A stretch of 52,576 nt of DNA from an uncultured Verrucomicrobiota bacterium (GTDB lineage: Bacteria; Verrucomicrobiota; Verrucomicrobiia; Chthoniobacterales; JACTMZ01). The stretch covers positions 1 through 52,576 of the forward strand of contig CAIZMQ010000122.1 in NCBI GenBank assembly GCA_903934135.1, in the 5' to 3' direction. The translations under genes were made by a program, and so were the position numbers. Below the pieces are notes generated by a model, which was not told where the DNA came from, made no database searches, and saw only the letters and a list, made by a program, of their open reading frames with translations. Position 1 is the stretch's first letter; each line of letters opens with the position of its first letter. Positions 32,229 to 42,390 of the stretch are shown here, piece by piece.

Positions 32229-33020
32229 ATGACTTCCCCCTTTTGGCGCCGGTTGATTTCCGCTGCGTTGGCCCTCTTCCCATTCGCTTCTGCTTGGGCG
32301 CTGACCCAGTTGAATGTGGGTGAGGATCAGGCCAACCAAGGCATGTATAATGGCGGGTGGAATGTCGGCTCGGGTGGTGACAATGGTTTTTTTGCCTGGA
32401 AGATGGTGTCCAAGTCGGATGGCGAGGGGAGTTTTGCCGGGCATTATCTGGGCAAGCTGGCCGAGAAGCCTGAAGTCGCACCGATTACCACAGATCGCGC
32501 GTTCGCACTTTTCGCCAACGGAAAAAGCTACGAGGAGTCGGCGGCTTTCCGCGGGATCGCCATCCCGCTTGAACCGGGCGACAATTTTACTTTCGAGATC
32601 CTGCACGGGCCTTTCCAAGACAAAGGTGGTCAGGATGATCCGGCACCGGGCGAGGTTGGAGTGACTTACCGCACGGGCCAGGCCGACGGTTCGGTCGGGG
32701 ACGTCGATCTCGGGGCGCGTCTGAGATTTTTTGCCCGTGAGGGTTCGGCCAATTACCTGATCACGGACCGCGAGCAAGAGTTCGACACGGGGATTCCGAT
32801 GACCGAGGAGGCGCTGGCTCTGACCCTGACCTTGGTCGATGCCGACACCTATGATTTGGAAGTGATCAATCTGCGCGACAAGTCGGTCAAACTTCTTGCC
32901 GGCCGCAAATTCGGCGGCGAAGCGGGCGCGCCGATCCAAAGCCTGGCCTTTTTCAACCGCAATGCCGAGAGGCACGACTTTTTCTTCAATAATTTCCAAT
33001 TGAGCCGGAATATCGAATAG
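32229..33020 (+). CDS. Hypothetical secreted protein preceding the GH57-like gene
   Basis: Signal peptide RRLISAALALFPFASAWA; 20-bp gap to the downstream hydrolase suggests co-transcription. Confidence 0.7.
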   Translation: MTSPFWRRLISAALALFPFASAWALTQLNVGEDQANQGMYNGGWNVGSGGDNGFFAWKMVSKSDGEGSFAGHYLGKLAEKPEVAPITTDRAFALFANGKSYEESAAFRGIAIPLEPGDNFTFEILHGPFQDKGGQDDPAPGEVGVTYRTGQADGSVGDVDLGARLRFFAREGSANYLITDREQEFDTGIPMTEEALALTLTLVDADTYDLEVINLRDKSVKLLAGRKFGGEAGAPIQSLAFFNRNAERHDFFFNNFQLSRNIE

Positions 33021-33039
33021 CCCGCCCCTCCCCGGCATC

Positions 33040-36000
33040 ATGCGCCTGTCCCCCCGACTTCTCGGCACTGCCTTCTGCGCCGCGCTTTTTTTCCCCGGCA
33101 CCGGCCTGGCCAACGGCAACGTTTATGTCTCCCGCTTCTGGCACAATCACCAGCCGCTCTACTGGCCGGAGTGGAACGGCAACGGCGCGGAGACCCAGCG
33201 CGGCCAATACGCCTGGGACTCGATCGTGCTCAAACCGGGTCAAAATTACGGCGGCCTCAGCCCGAAGCAGCATCCGGAAAACAATCTGACCGAAATTTTC
33301 AGCATCAACGACCGGGTCAATTCCTACCAAAGCGGCCCGCGGAACTCGCTCAGCGGGCTGAACAGCGCCGCCGGATTTGCCCTCAGCTACTCCGGTTCGC
33401 TCATCGACAACGTGCGGCAACTTGGTTCGGTCGGCCAGCTGGGCTACGGCCGCGGATGGAACAACGGTTACAAGGAAGCGCGCGGGTGGAAGACGCCGTC
33501 CGGTTCGCCCCGCCTGGACCTCGTCGGCTTCACCTATCATCACTCGCTGGCCCCGCTCCTGCCCAAATCGGTCTTCCGCAAGGAACTGCAGATCTTCAAG
33601 CAGGCCTGGTGGAAAGCGTGGGGCGGCAAGGCCGACTTGAGCGACCATTCGAAAGGATTTTTCCCCACCGAAATGGGCTACTCGCGCCACCTTATCGAGG
33701 TGCTGCGCGAGGAAGGCTACGAGTGGGTTATCGTGGCCAGCCACCACCTCAGCCGCACGTGCCCGACCTACAACACGGTGGCCAACCCCGAGAGCCGCTA
33801 CAACATTTTCTCCAGTCCGCCGAACAAGGCGGACCAGCTCGGACCGTCCCCGACCGAAGGCTGGTGGTATGGCGAGCCGAATCCGGGGAACGCGGCATGG
33901 AATGTCGCGCCCTACGCTTACCAACTGCACCGGGTCAAATATGTGAACCCGGAAACCGGGGCGGAAACAACCATGTATGCCGTGCCGTCCGACGACGTGC
34001 TCAGCTACCGCTACGGCTACGCCAGCGAGGGAATCGGCAAAATCCGGGAGTTCATCGCGCCCCACGCCACGGACGCCCGTCGGCCGGTTCTGGTCATGCC
34101 TTCGACCGATGGCGACAACGCATGGGGCGGCGGATCCAGTTCCTGGTTTGAGGCGACCCCGCAACTTTTCGGCCAATCGGGTGCCGCTGGTTACCGGCAG
34201 AGCGCGCCGCAGGATTTCGTCAATGCCGCGATCGGCGCCGCCGGCGGGGGGAATAACATTCCGGTGGTCCACATCGAGGATGGCGCGTGGATTTTTCCCG
34301 AGATGGATTACGGATCCCCGTCCTTCCTCAAGTGGATCGAGCCGCCGGTGGCCACGGTGGCCAACCGGGGAGTGACCACCGTGCCCGGCACGCAGATCGA
34401 CCTGGAAACGCCGGGTTTCGCCCTCAAATTTTACAGCTACGCGCCCTTGATGGCCGGGGCCAACTGGTGTGAAACGGCCGAACAAATCCTGCACGACGAG
34501 GGCGGTTCGGTCGAGGCCTGGAAAATCCAGGCGCCTTACGAATGGGACGGGAGGTGGAACAATCCCAACGAGGTCGAACTCGCCTGGCATATTTATCTCA
34601 AGGGACTGGATTCCGGCTTCAACTACTACGGCGGGCTCGGCAATGACGACGAGATGAAGCCCGGGCTGGCCACCCGGCGTGCCGTGGAAAAATTGACCCC
34701 GTGGATGACGACGGCGCGCCGCAACAACGACCGCACCCCGCCCACCGTGCTCAAACCGCAGCGCTTCCCCTACAACCCGGGAGCCTACACGTTCGGCTGG
34801 TTCAACAATGTGCCCGGGGGCGACACCTCGTTTCTCAAACGGATGAATTCGGATTTTTATGTCTGGACGCACGCTTATGACATCAGCGGCATTCCCTCCG
34901 GCCAGGTGAAGTTGAAAGTGCGCATCGACAACGACGGCACCAACCCACTGGCGAGCAACCAGAACGAAACTTACGCCGGCGGCGGCGAGGTGGGGCCGTG
35001 GGTGACGCTCGACATGACCAAGCGCGAATTGCCCAAGACGCGCGAGGCGCTCAACGCGGCGGCGGCCAACAACCAAATCGATTACTTCCTGCCGGTGCAA
35101 CCCGACGCGGTGGCGGATTACTATTTTGTCAAAATTACCGACACCAATCTGCCCGGATTCCGCAGCAAGCTGCTCGACTATTACATCGAGGCGACCGACG
35201 CGAAGGGCAACGTTTCCCGATCGGAAATCCAGCACGTGTGGGTCGACGACTACAGCGGGCAGACCAACGGCGGCGGTGGCGGTCCATCCGGCACGGTCTT
35301 GACCACCACCCCGAATCCCCCGGTGGCCGGCCAAACGGTCACGGTCACCTACCAACCGGCCGGGCGGAACCTGGCTTCGGCCAGCGCGGTCAATATCCAC
35401 CACGGCTTCAATGGGGGGAATTGGACGGTACTGCCCGGCGTGGCCATGACGAAAAGTGACACCGCCTGGACGTTCGCCTACACGGTGCCGGCCGACGCCA
35501 CGACGATCGCCATGGTTTTCAACAATGGCGCCGGCCTCTGGGATAACAATGGCGGCAACAATTGGAATCTGAGCGTGACTTCGGAACCTCCCTCCGGACC
35601 GCCCGACGCACCGACCGGGCTGAGTGCCGCGGCTACCGCGCACCACCGGATCGATCTTGCTTGGACCGCCGTTTCCGGGGCGGCGTCCTACACCATCCGC
35701 CGCGGCGGCACGCAAATCGGCACCAGTCGCACGGCGTCCTATGCCGACACCACGGTGCAGGCTTCCACCTCCTACGAGTACACGGTCGCTGCCGTGAATT
35801 CCGCCGGCGACTCCGCGCCCTCCGCGGCCGTTTCCGCGACCACGCCGGTGCGTCCGGTGCAACCGCCCGACTTCAATCTGGCCGGAGAAAACCGTCCCGG
35901 CTACCTGCTGACCGCGCCCGGCATGAAAATCCACGCGGCGGTGCGGGGGACAAAACTTTACGTCGCCACCTGGTTCGCCGCCCCGGCCAATGGCAACGAC

Positions 36001-36660
36001 CATTTTATTTTCGTCACCGATCGGCTCCTCGCTTCCGCCTCCGCGGTCATGGCCGGAGCGTGGAACAAAGCCGGCCAGATTGCCATGGCGACAAGCAAAC
36101 CCTACCTCGCGATGGAAAGCGCCAACGGCTACGTGGGCTGGACCGGAGCACCAGCCTCTTCGACCGCCAAGGCGAACCGCACCGGCAATATTTTCGAGGG
36201 GGTGATCGATTTGGCCGAGGCCTTCGGCCCAACCGTGCCGGCAACCATTTATCTGGCTGTCGCGGCCATCCAAACCGCCGACAACGGGGTGCTCGCGGCG
36301 CAAGCTCCGGCGGCCGTCACGGCCAATGGCAACATTGAGCCCGGCGAATTTCTCGCCATCCCCGTGGCCTCGGTGGCCGACACCGCGGGGGACAACCGCC
36401 TCGACCGCCTCGATGCTACCCGCCAGTTCCGCGTGTCCGCCCTGCGGCGCTCCGGACCGGATTTTGCCCTCGAACTGCCGACCGTCCCGGGCGTGCCCTA
36501 CCGGGTGGAATACAAAGCGCGTTTGGCCGATCCGGAATGGACTCCGACCGGCGCCTTGGTCACGGGTGACGGGACCGCGGACCAAACCCTCCCCGTGACC
36601 CGACCGGAGGGAACGCCTCCCGATGAGCAGGGCTTCTTCCGGGTGGTGGCCGACCCCTGA
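33040..36660 (+). CDS. Secreted GH57-like glycoside hydrolase with CBM25-like module, fibronectin III and C-terminal DOMON-like region
   Basis: VYVSRFWHNHQPLYWPEW near N-terminus (GH57-type HxHQP); NIHHGFNGGNWTVLPG..WTFAYTVPADATTIAMVFNNGAGLWDNNGGNNW (CBM25-type); PDAPTGLSAAATAHHRIDLAWTAVSGAASYTI (FN3). Confidence 0.78.
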   Translation: MRLSPRLLGTAFCAALFFPGTGLANGNVYVSRFWHNHQPLYWPEWNGNGAETQRGQYAWDSIVLKPGQNYGGLSPKQHPENNLTEIFSINDRVNSYQSGPRNSLSGLNSAAGFALSYSGSLIDNVRQLGSVGQLGYGRGWNNGYKEARGWKTPSGSPRLDLVGFTYHHSLAPLLPKSVFRKELQIFKQAWWKAWGGKADLSDHSKGFFPTEMGYSRHLIEVLREEGYEWVIVASHHLSRTCPTYNTVANPESRYNIFSSPPNKADQLGPSPTEGWWYGEPNPGNAAWNVAPYAYQLHRVKYVNPETGAETTMYAVPSDDVLSYRYGYASEGIGKIREFIAPHATDARRPVLVMPSTDGDNAWGGGSSSWFEATPQLFGQSGAAGYRQSAPQDFVNAAIGAAGGGNNIPVVHIEDGAWIFPEMDYGSPSFLKWIEPPVATVANRGVTTVPGTQIDLETPGFALKFYSYAPLMAGANWCETAEQILHDEGGSVEAWKIQAPYEWDGRWNNPNEVELAWHIYLKGLDSGFNYYGGLGNDDEMKPGLATRRAVEKLTPWMTTARRNNDRTPPTVLKPQRFPYNPGAYTFGWFNNVPGGDTSFLKRMNSDFYVWTHAYDISGIPSGQVKLKVRIDNDGTNPLASNQNETYAGGGEVGPWVTLDMTKRELPKTREALNAAAANNQIDYFLPVQPDAVADYYFVKITDTNLPGFRSKLLDYYIEATDAKGNVSRSEIQHVWVDDYSGQTNGGGGGPSGTVLTTTPNPPVAGQTVTVTYQPAGRNLASASAVNIHHGFNGGNWTVLPGVAMTKSDTAWTFAYTVPADATTIAMVFNNGAGLWDNNGGNNWNLSVTSEPPSGPPDAPTGLSAAATAHHRIDLAWTAVSGAASYTIRRGGTQIGTSRTASYADTTVQASTSYEYTVAAVNSAGDSAPSAAVSATTPVRPVQPPDFNLAGENRPGYLLTAPGMKIHAAVRGTKLYVATWFAAPANGNDHFIFVTDRLLASASAVMAGAWNKAGQIAMATSKPYLAMESANGYVGWTGAPASSTAKANRTGNIFEGVIDLAEAFGPTVPATIYLAVAAIQTADNGVLAAQAPAAVTANGNIEPGEFLAIPVASVADTAGDNRLDRLDATRQFRVSALRRSGPDFALELPTVPGVPYRVEYKARLADPEWTPTGALVTGDGTADQTLPVTRPEGTPPDEQGFFRVVADP

Positions 36661-36826
36661 GCCGATTTCGCTTGCGCTTTGGGTGGTTCGGACGATCTTC
36701 ACCCCTGACAGTCGACAAGTTCAGGTCAGAAAGCGCACCCCCGGGTTGAGTTTACGTTCGTGGGAACCTGCGCAGGCACCGGACGGCTTGGAGCCTGGCA
36801 GTAACACACAACAGAAAGATAATAGT

Positions 36827-37258
36827 ATGGGTAACAAACTCTATGTGGGGAATCTCCCCTTCAGCACCACCGAAGACTCGCTGCGCGACGCCTTCGGACA
36901 ATGTGGCACCGTGACCGACGTCATGATTGCCGTCGATCGTCAGACCGGCCGCTCCCGCGGTTTCGGTTTTGTCACTTTCTCGAATGACGAGGAAGCCAAC
37001 GCGGCCGTCGGCAAATTCCATGGCCAAGACATGGACGGCCGTTCGATCCAAGTCAACGAAGCGCGTCCCCGTGAAGACCGTCCGCAAGGCGGCGGTGGCG
37101 GCGGCGGATATCGCGGCGGTGGCGGCGGTGGTGGTGGCGGCGGTGGCTATCGCGGCGGCGGCGGCGGAGGCCGTAGCGGCGGCGGTGGCGGCGGCTACCG
37201 TGGCGGTGGCGGCGGTGGCGGCGGTGGATACCGCGGCAGCGACCGCGGCGGCTACTAA
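36827..37258 (+). CDS. RRM-domain RNA-binding protein with glycine-rich C-terminus
   Basis: KLYVGNLPFSTTEDSLRDAF (RNP2) and RSRGFGFVTF (RNP1), followed by GGGGGGYRGG repeats; ATG at 36827. Confidence 0.95.
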   Translation: MGNKLYVGNLPFSTTEDSLRDAFGQCGTVTDVMIAVDRQTGRSRGFGFVTFSNDEEANAAVGKFHGQDMDGRSIQVNEARPREDRPQGGGGGGGYRGGGGGGGGGGGYRGGGGGGRSGGGGGGYRGGGGGGGGGYRGSDRGGY

Positions 37259-37281
37259 GCCGGCACGCAAAACCAATTCAC

Positions 37282-37311
37282 AAAGGGCGTCCCGCGAGGG
37301 ACGCCCTTTTT
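37282..37311 (+). terminator. Rho-independent terminator of the RRM gene
   Basis: aaagggcgtccc-gcga-gggacgccctttttg hairpin plus T-run. Confidence 0.9.
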
Positions 37312-37348
37312 GTTGCCCGCTTTGGGCAGTGCGCCGGCTGGGACGGCG

Positions 37349-38491
37349 TCAGATCAACTCGGAGGCGATTTCGTCGGCCAGGAGGCGGCCTCGGTCGGTC
37401 AATCGCACGCGCGGTCCGTGGTCCTCGAGCAATCCTTCGGCCCGCAAGCCGGCGACCAGATCGCGCCGCTCGGCCAGCCGTGCCGGGTCGATGCCGGCAT
37501 TCATGCGCAAACCGAAGGCGATTTTCTCCGCTTCCCGCGTGGCCGCGGGCAGGATTTCTTCGTCGCGGACCGGACGCACCCCCGCTTGGATGGCGCGGAC
37601 GTAGGCCGCGGTGTCGGGCACGTTTTGCCAACGGCGCTCGCCGACCGTCGACCAGGCGCTCGGGCCGAGACCGAGGTAGTCCGCACCTTCCCAGTAGGCC
37701 AGGTTGTGGCGGCACTGGTGTCCGGCTTGCGCGTAGTTGGAGATTTCGTATTGCCCGTAGCCGGCCGCCCCGAGGAGCGCGACGCCGCGTTCGAAAAATC
37801 CGGCATCGCTGTCCCGGTCCTCGGCAAATTCGCCCCGCGCCTGGCGCTCGAAGAATTCGGTGTCCTCCTCGTAGGTCAGGCAATACGCCGAGATGTGCTC
37901 GGGCCGGAGTGCGGCGGTCTGCCGGATGCTCTCCTCCCACTGCGCGAGGGTCTGGCCCGGAATCCCGTAGATCAGGTCGAGGTTAAGGTTGTCGAATCCG
38001 GCGCGGCGCAAGATGGCGAAGGATCGACGGACCTGCTCGGCATCATGGACGCGTCCGAGCAATTTGAGCAGGTCAGGGTCCCATGATTGCACGCCCATGC
38101 TGACGCGATTGACCCCGGCGCGGCGGAGCAAGTCCGCCTTGCGCTTCGTCACGGTGGCCGGGTTCATCTCGATGGTGAATTCCTCGACCCGGGTGAAATC
38201 CATTTGCTCGCGCAAACCGGCGAAGAGCCGCTCCAGTTGCGAGACGGATAGTGCGGTCGGGGTGCCGCCGCCGATGAAGATGGTGCGCGGCGCGATCCCG
38301 CGGCCGAACCGTTCTGCCTCGCGCACCACGGCCTCGACCAGCGGATCGGCCTTCCCCGGTCCGGCGAGGTCCTTGTAAAAACTGCAGTAAGGGCAGATCT
38401 GCAGGCAGAACGGGATGTGGATGTAGAGATGGTGTGCATTCTGCGCCGTCGGCGCAGAGTTTTCCGTTTTCGGTGATTCAGTTTTCAGCAC
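37349..38491 (-). CDS. hemW: HemW-like radical SAM heme chaperone
   Basis: HLYIHIPFCLQICPYCSFYK (radical SAM CxxxCxxC), FIGGGTPTAL, NLDLIYGIPGQTLAQWEE. Confidence 0.92.
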   Translation of the reverse strand: MLKTESPKTENSAPTAQNAHHLYIHIPFCLQICPYCSFYKDLAGPGKADPLVEAVVREAERFGRGIAPRTIFIGGGTPTALSVSQLERLFAGLREQMDFTRVEEFTIEMNPATVTKRKADLLRRAGVNRVSMGVQSWDPDLLKLLGRVHDAEQVRRSFAILRRAGFDNLNLDLIYGIPGQTLAQWEESIRQTAALRPEHISAYCLTYEEDTEFFERQARGEFAEDRDSDAGFFERGVALLGAAGYGQYEISNYAQAGHQCRHNLAYWEGADYLGLGPSAWSTVGERRWQNVPDTAAYVRAIQAGVRPVRDEEILPAATREAEKIAFGLRMNAGIDPARLAERRDLVAGLRAEGLLEDHGPRVRLTDRGRLLADEIASELI

Positions 38492-38540
38492 GGCATTAGG
38501 CGGTCAGAGACCGCCGCGACAAACTGAACACCGTAAACGG
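38465..38540. repeat. Inverted-repeat element between aroB and hemW
   Basis: Arms ccgttttcggtgattcagttt (38465-38485) and aaactgaacaccgtaaacgg (38521-38540) around a perfect GGCGGTC-aga-GACCGCC hairpin (38500-38516). Confidence 0.75.
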
Positions 38541-38560
38541 AACACTGCCAACTCCGCGCT

Positions 38561-39649
38561 TCAGACGCGCAGCGTCTGTAGCGCGGCGCGGAGATCGTCT
38601 TCGGTCACATCCTCCGCGACGAAGGCTTCGCCCAGACGGGGGATGACAACGTAGCGCACCCGGCCGCCGGTGAACTTTTTGTCCCGGCGCGCGGCGGCGA
38701 GAAGGTCGTCGGCGGAAAGATCGGCCGCGAGGGTGAGGGGCAGGCCGAAAGCGGCCAGCTTGGCGCGCACGCGGTCGGCCTCCGGGGCGGAAAGTCCGGC
38801 TTTGCTTTGCGAGATCTCCACGGCGGCGGCCAGCCCGAGGCTGACCGCCTCGCCGTGCAGGAACCGTCCGTAGCCGGCCACATTTTCGATGGCGTGGGCG
38901 ATGGTGTGGCCGAAGTTGAGCAGGGCGCGTTGGCCGGTTTGTTCGTGTTCGTCCGCCGCCACGATGGCGGCTTTGATCGCGATGTTGCGGGCGATGAGCG
39001 GGGCCAGAGTGTCGCGCGGGGCGGCGGGGTCGAGGGCATCGAGCAACGCGGCGTCGCGGATAGCCGCATGTTTGATCACCTCGGCAAAGCCTTCGCGGTA
39101 TTCGCGGTCGGGCAAGGTGGCCAGCGTGCTGGTGTCGGCCAGCACGAGGCACGGTTGGTGGAACGCGCCGATGAGATTTTTGCCGGCCCGGGCATTGACC
39201 CCGGTTTTGCCCCCGATGGAGCTGTCGACCTGGGCCACGATGGTCGTGGGGATTTGCACCAACGGGATGCCCCGCTGGTAAATGGCGGCAACGAAGCCCG
39301 CCAAGTCGCCGACCACCCCGCCGCCCAAGGCGACGACAAAGGAACCGCGGTCGAGTCCCGCTGCGATCATGCGGTCGCAGACGTCTTCGGCCGTGGCGAG
39401 GCACTTTGATCGCTCGCCGGCGGGCACGGTAAGAAGGACGGTCCGGATGCCCGCCGCTTCGAGGGAGTTCCGCACGGCCGCGCCGTGGAGGGGTCCGACA
39501 TTTTCGTCCGTGATGACAGCACAGGTGCCGCCCAACCCGCTGTCGCGCGCCAATTGGCCGGTGCGGGCGAGGAGGTCGGGACCGACCAGCACGCGGCACT
39601 TCCGGCCGGGAATGCCGACCGGGACTTCGATGGGCGCGGGGGCTTTCAC
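38561..39649 (-). CDS. aroB: 3-dehydroquinate synthase
   Basis: [62 protein letters not shown] start at 39649 overlaps the upstream stop. Confidence 0.95.
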   Translation of the reverse strand: MKAPAPIEVPVGIPGRKCRVLVGPDLLARTGQLARDSGLGGTCAVITDENVGPLHGAAVRNSLEAAGIRTVLLTVPAGERSKCLATAEDVCDRMIAAGLDRGSFVVALGGGVVGDLAGFVAAIYQRGIPLVQIPTTIVAQVDSSIGGKTGVNARAGKNLIGAFHQPCLVLADTSTLATLPDREYREGFAEVIKHAAIRDAALLDALDPAAPRDTLAPLIARNIAIKAAIVAADEHEQTGQRALLNFGHTIAHAIENVAGYGRFLHGEAVSLGLAAAVEISQSKAGLSAPEADRVRAKLAAFGLPLTLAADLSADDLLAAARRDKKFTGGRVRYVVIPRLGEAFVAEDVTEDDLRAALQTLRV

Positions 39650-40416
39650 GCGGTCGCGGCGCTCCCGGCCGCCACAAGGGCCGCGCCGATTAGTCCGGCC
39701 TGGTTTTGCAACTGGGCCGGCACGACGGGGACCTTGACCATGCCTTGCACGACGGGAAGGAATTTTTCCGCTTTGCGGCTCACGCCGCCGCCGATGATGA
39801 CGAGGTCGGGATTGAGCAGGAAGGCGAGGCGGGCGATGACCTCGCCGACCCGTTCGCCCCATTGTTCCCAAGCGAGGTCCTTCTCTTCGCGCACCCGGTC
39901 GGAGGCACGGGCCTCGGCATCCTTGCCGCGCACTTCCATGTGGCCGAATTCCGTATTGGGCACGAGCTGGCCGTCGAGAAAAACGGCACTCCCCACGCCC
40001 GTGCCGAGGGTGAGCAGGATCACCGTGCCGCCGATGCCGCGCCCGGCACCGAAACGCATTTCGGCCAGACCGGCGGCATCGGCATCGTTGATCACCAAGG
40101 CGGGGCGGCCGAGCTTGGCCGAGAAAAAGGTGGCCGCATCAAAGCCGATCCACGCGGGATCCATATTGGCGGAGGTGAGGATCCGTCCATGTTTGACCAC
40201 CCCGGGGAAGGTGATGCCGACCGGCCCGCCGGTGGTGCCGAAACTCTCCGTGATTTGACGGATCACCCCGGCCACGGCATCCGGAGTGGAAGGCGAGGGG
40301 GTGGCGAGGCGCAAGCGCTCGGCCACAAGATTTCCTGCTTCAATGTTGACCGGGGCGCCCTTGATGCCCGAACCGCCGATGTCGATGCCGAGGAGTTGCA
40401 TGCCTGCGGATTGCAT
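39646..40416 (-). CDS. ppgK: ROK family, polyphosphate-glucose phosphotransferase-like
   Basis: [57 protein letters not shown]. Confidence 0.85.
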   Translation of the reverse strand: MQSAGMQLLGIDIGGSGIKGAPVNIEAGNLVAERLRLATPSPSTPDAVAGVIRQITESFGTTGGPVGITFPGVVKHGRILTSANMDPAWIGFDAATFFSAKLGRPALVINDADAAGLAEMRFGAGRGIGGTVILLTLGTGVGSAVFLDGQLVPNTEFGHMEVRGKDAEARASDRVREEKDLAWEQWGERVGEVIARLAFLLNPDLVIIGGGVSRKAEKFLPVVQGMVKVPVVPAQLQNQAGLIGAALVAAGSAATA

Positions 40417-40447
40417 AGCAGCGGGCGCGAACGGGGCAAGAACGGAT

Positions 40448-40670
40448 CCGCGCCGCGGCCGCTGGGCCGCGGCGCGGAGTGTTCAGTGGTTCAGTGTTGG
40501 CTAAGGCCCGTCTCGAAGACTCGGCTCAGTTTTCAGTTTTTGCTGTGCGGCTGGCACACGTTCCGCCGCGTCGCCTTGATTTTCATTCAGGCTTCAAGTC
40601 TCAGCCCTCGGCCTTTTCCTCCCGCCGGATCCACTGGACACCGAAAACTGAAAACTGAACACTTGGTAGC
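40448..40670. repeat. Intergenic palindrome plus inverted 'GAAAACTGAACAC' repeat region
   Basis: Perfect 13-bp stem ccgcgccgcggcc-gctg-ggccgcggcgcgg (40448-40477), then gagtgttcagtggttcagtgttgg...gttttcagtttt...ccgaaaactgaaaactgaacacttgg. Confidence 0.7.
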
Positions 40671-40689
40671 GCGCTCCGGGCGCAGCCCC

Positions 40690-41385
40690 ATGTCCCTCCG
40701 TATCGACCTCCATGTCCATTCCTTCTTCTCCGCGGACGGCGTGAGCAGTCCCGAGGACTTGATCGCCTCAGCCCGCGCGGCCGGGCTCCACGGATTCGCC
40801 ATCACCGACCACAACACGTGCGATGCGGTGGGTTACATGGTGGAACGCGGACTGATGCGGGCCGATGGCCAGCCGGTCGACGGATTCCTCGTCATCCCCG
40901 GGATCGAGGTGACCACGGCGGACGGTCACCTGCTCTGCCTGGGCTGCACGCTGCCTTCTTCGCTCAAAGGGATGCCCGCCGCCGAAGTTTGCCGTCTGGC
41001 TCACGCCGCCGGCGGGATGGCCGTCGCGCCGCACCCTTACGACTTGTTCCGCGCCGGCATCCGCGAGTCCGTGCTCGATAGTTTGCCGCTCGATGGGCTT
41101 GAGGTGTTCAACGCCGCGACGACCTTGAAGCGGCACAACCGCAAGGCCTATGACTACGCGTTGCGCCGCGGGTTGCCCATGACGGCCGGCAGTGACGCCC
41201 ACCATGCCGGGGCGGTCGGGGTGGCCTGCACCATTCTCGAGACGGACGACTTCAGCGTGCGCGGCGTGATCGGCGCGATCCAGCGCGGCACCGAATTGGA
41301 GCAGCAATACCTCTCCACCCGCCAAACCATCCGCAAAACCTGGAACAACTGGTTCCGCCTCCGCGGCAAGACCCGCGCCAGATAG
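40690..41385 (+). CDS. PHP-domain metal-dependent phosphoesterase
   Basis: RIDLHVHSFFSADGVSSPEDLI, FAITDHNT, GIEVTTADGHLLCLG, AGSDAHHAGAVG. Confidence 0.9.
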   Translation: MSLRIDLHVHSFFSADGVSSPEDLIASARAAGLHGFAITDHNTCDAVGYMVERGLMRADGQPVDGFLVIPGIEVTTADGHLLCLGCTLPSSLKGMPAAEVCRLAHAAGGMAVAPHPYDLFRAGIRESVLDSLPLDGLEVFNAATTLKRHNRKAYDYALRRGLPMTAGSDAHHAGAVGVACTILETDDFSVRGVIGAIQRGTELEQQYLSTRQTIRKTWNNWFRLRGKTRAR

Positions 41386-41488
41386 GGCTAGGCGTCTTTG
41401 GGGTTGCGGAAACCCGGAAAAGGAAGGGCGTCAGAGAGAATCAGGCCGTGGCCGGTGACATTTTTTCCACATATCAACGAAAAACCTT

Positions 41489-41517
41489 TTGACGAATCAG
41501 CTCGGTAGGAGTAAAAA
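41489..41517 (+). promoter_or_regulatory. Candidate sigma70-type promoter of PEP-CTERM gene 41551
   Basis: TTGACG, 17 nt, TAAAAA; weak -10. Confidence 0.3.
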
Positions 41518-41550
41518 CTAAAAAAGTCATAATTCATCCAATTAACCCCT

Positions 41551-42285
41551 ATGAAAAAAGCCCTTCTTTCAACCCTCATCGCCGGAGCGTTTGCGGCTGG
41601 CGCCAATGCGCAAACCCTTAACTCACAAGTATTCACAGATTCTCCGACTGACGCTTATGTTTCAGCCGGCGGGACTGCGGAAATCTTGTCCATGGAGGTC
41701 TCCAATACGACCAGCGACCTTAGATTTTCGCTCACGGTTGGTGGAAATGTCGCCACGACGGATTGGGTGAAATTCCTTGTTGGTATTTCCACCGGTCAAG
41801 GTCCAAGCACGACCACCGGCAATGGGTGGGGTCGCCCGATCAACATGAACTCGCCAGTCGGGGGGATGAACTACTGGATGGGGTCTTGGGTCGATAGTGG
41901 CGGAGCGGCACAATTCTTTAGTTACAGTGGCTCCGCCTGGGTTGGTGGGACGGCGCCGGCATTCAGCATCACCTCTGGCTCAAATAGTGTGATTAACCTA
42001 ACCATACCTCTCTCCGCGATCGGAATTTCTTTGAATGACACCATCTATTTCGACGCCTACACCTCTGGCGGGAACAATACTGACTCTGCTATAGACGCAC
42101 TGGCAAACCCGACGCAGTCCATCACCGCCTGGGACCAAACCTACACCTCCGAGGTCAAGACCGGCAGCGCTGCGCCGGGCATCTATTCTTACACCGCGGT
42201 CCCCGAACCCACCACCTACGCCCTGCTCACCCTCGGTGCCTTGGGCTTGGCGGGTTATGCCGCCCGGCGCCGCGCGCGGAAATAA
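41551..42285 (+). CDS. PEP-CTERM protein
   Basis: Signal peptide MKKALLSTLIAGAFAAGANA; C-terminus VPEPTTYALLTLGALGLAGYAARRRARK. Confidence 0.92.
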   Translation: MKKALLSTLIAGAFAAGANAQTLNSQVFTDSPTDAYVSAGGTAEILSMEVSNTTSDLRFSLTVGGNVATTDWVKFLVGISTGQGPSTTTGNGWGRPINMNSPVGGMNYWMGSWVDSGGAAQFFSYSGSAWVGGTAPAFSITSGSNSVINLTIPLSAIGISLNDTIYFDAYTSGGNNTDSAIDALANPTQSITAWDQTYTSEVKTGSAAPGIYSYTAVPEPTTYALLTLGALGLAGYAARRRARK

Positions 42286-42306
42286 ATTTCCCCCCGAGTC
42301 CCACAC

Positions 42307-42346
42307 AAAAACCCCGGTCCGGATTCTTCCCGGTCCGGGGTTTTTG
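42307..42346 (+). terminator. Rho-independent terminator after PEP-CTERM gene
   Basis: aaaaaccccggtccggattcttcccggtccggggttttt hairpin with T-run (one stem mismatch). Confidence 0.82.
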
Positions 42347-42390
42347 ATCTTCGGGTCTGTCCCATGGCGCGTGGCCGGCGCGGTGCTTGA

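Noticed and set aside
32986-36702. 1238-aa minus-strand ORF opposite the GH57-like gene
   Set aside because: Composition typical of antisense readings (Gly/Arg/Val/His rich, no motifs); sense strand carries signal peptide and domains.
37087-37245. GGC/GGT trinucleotide repeats in the RRM gene as a special repeat element
   Set aside because: Simple consequence of coding a glycine-rich tail, common in this protein family; not a separate element.
38562-38578. CAGACGC-gca-GCGTCTG hairpin as aroB terminator
   Set aside because: It lies within the last codons of aroB and lacks a T-run on the transcribed strand.
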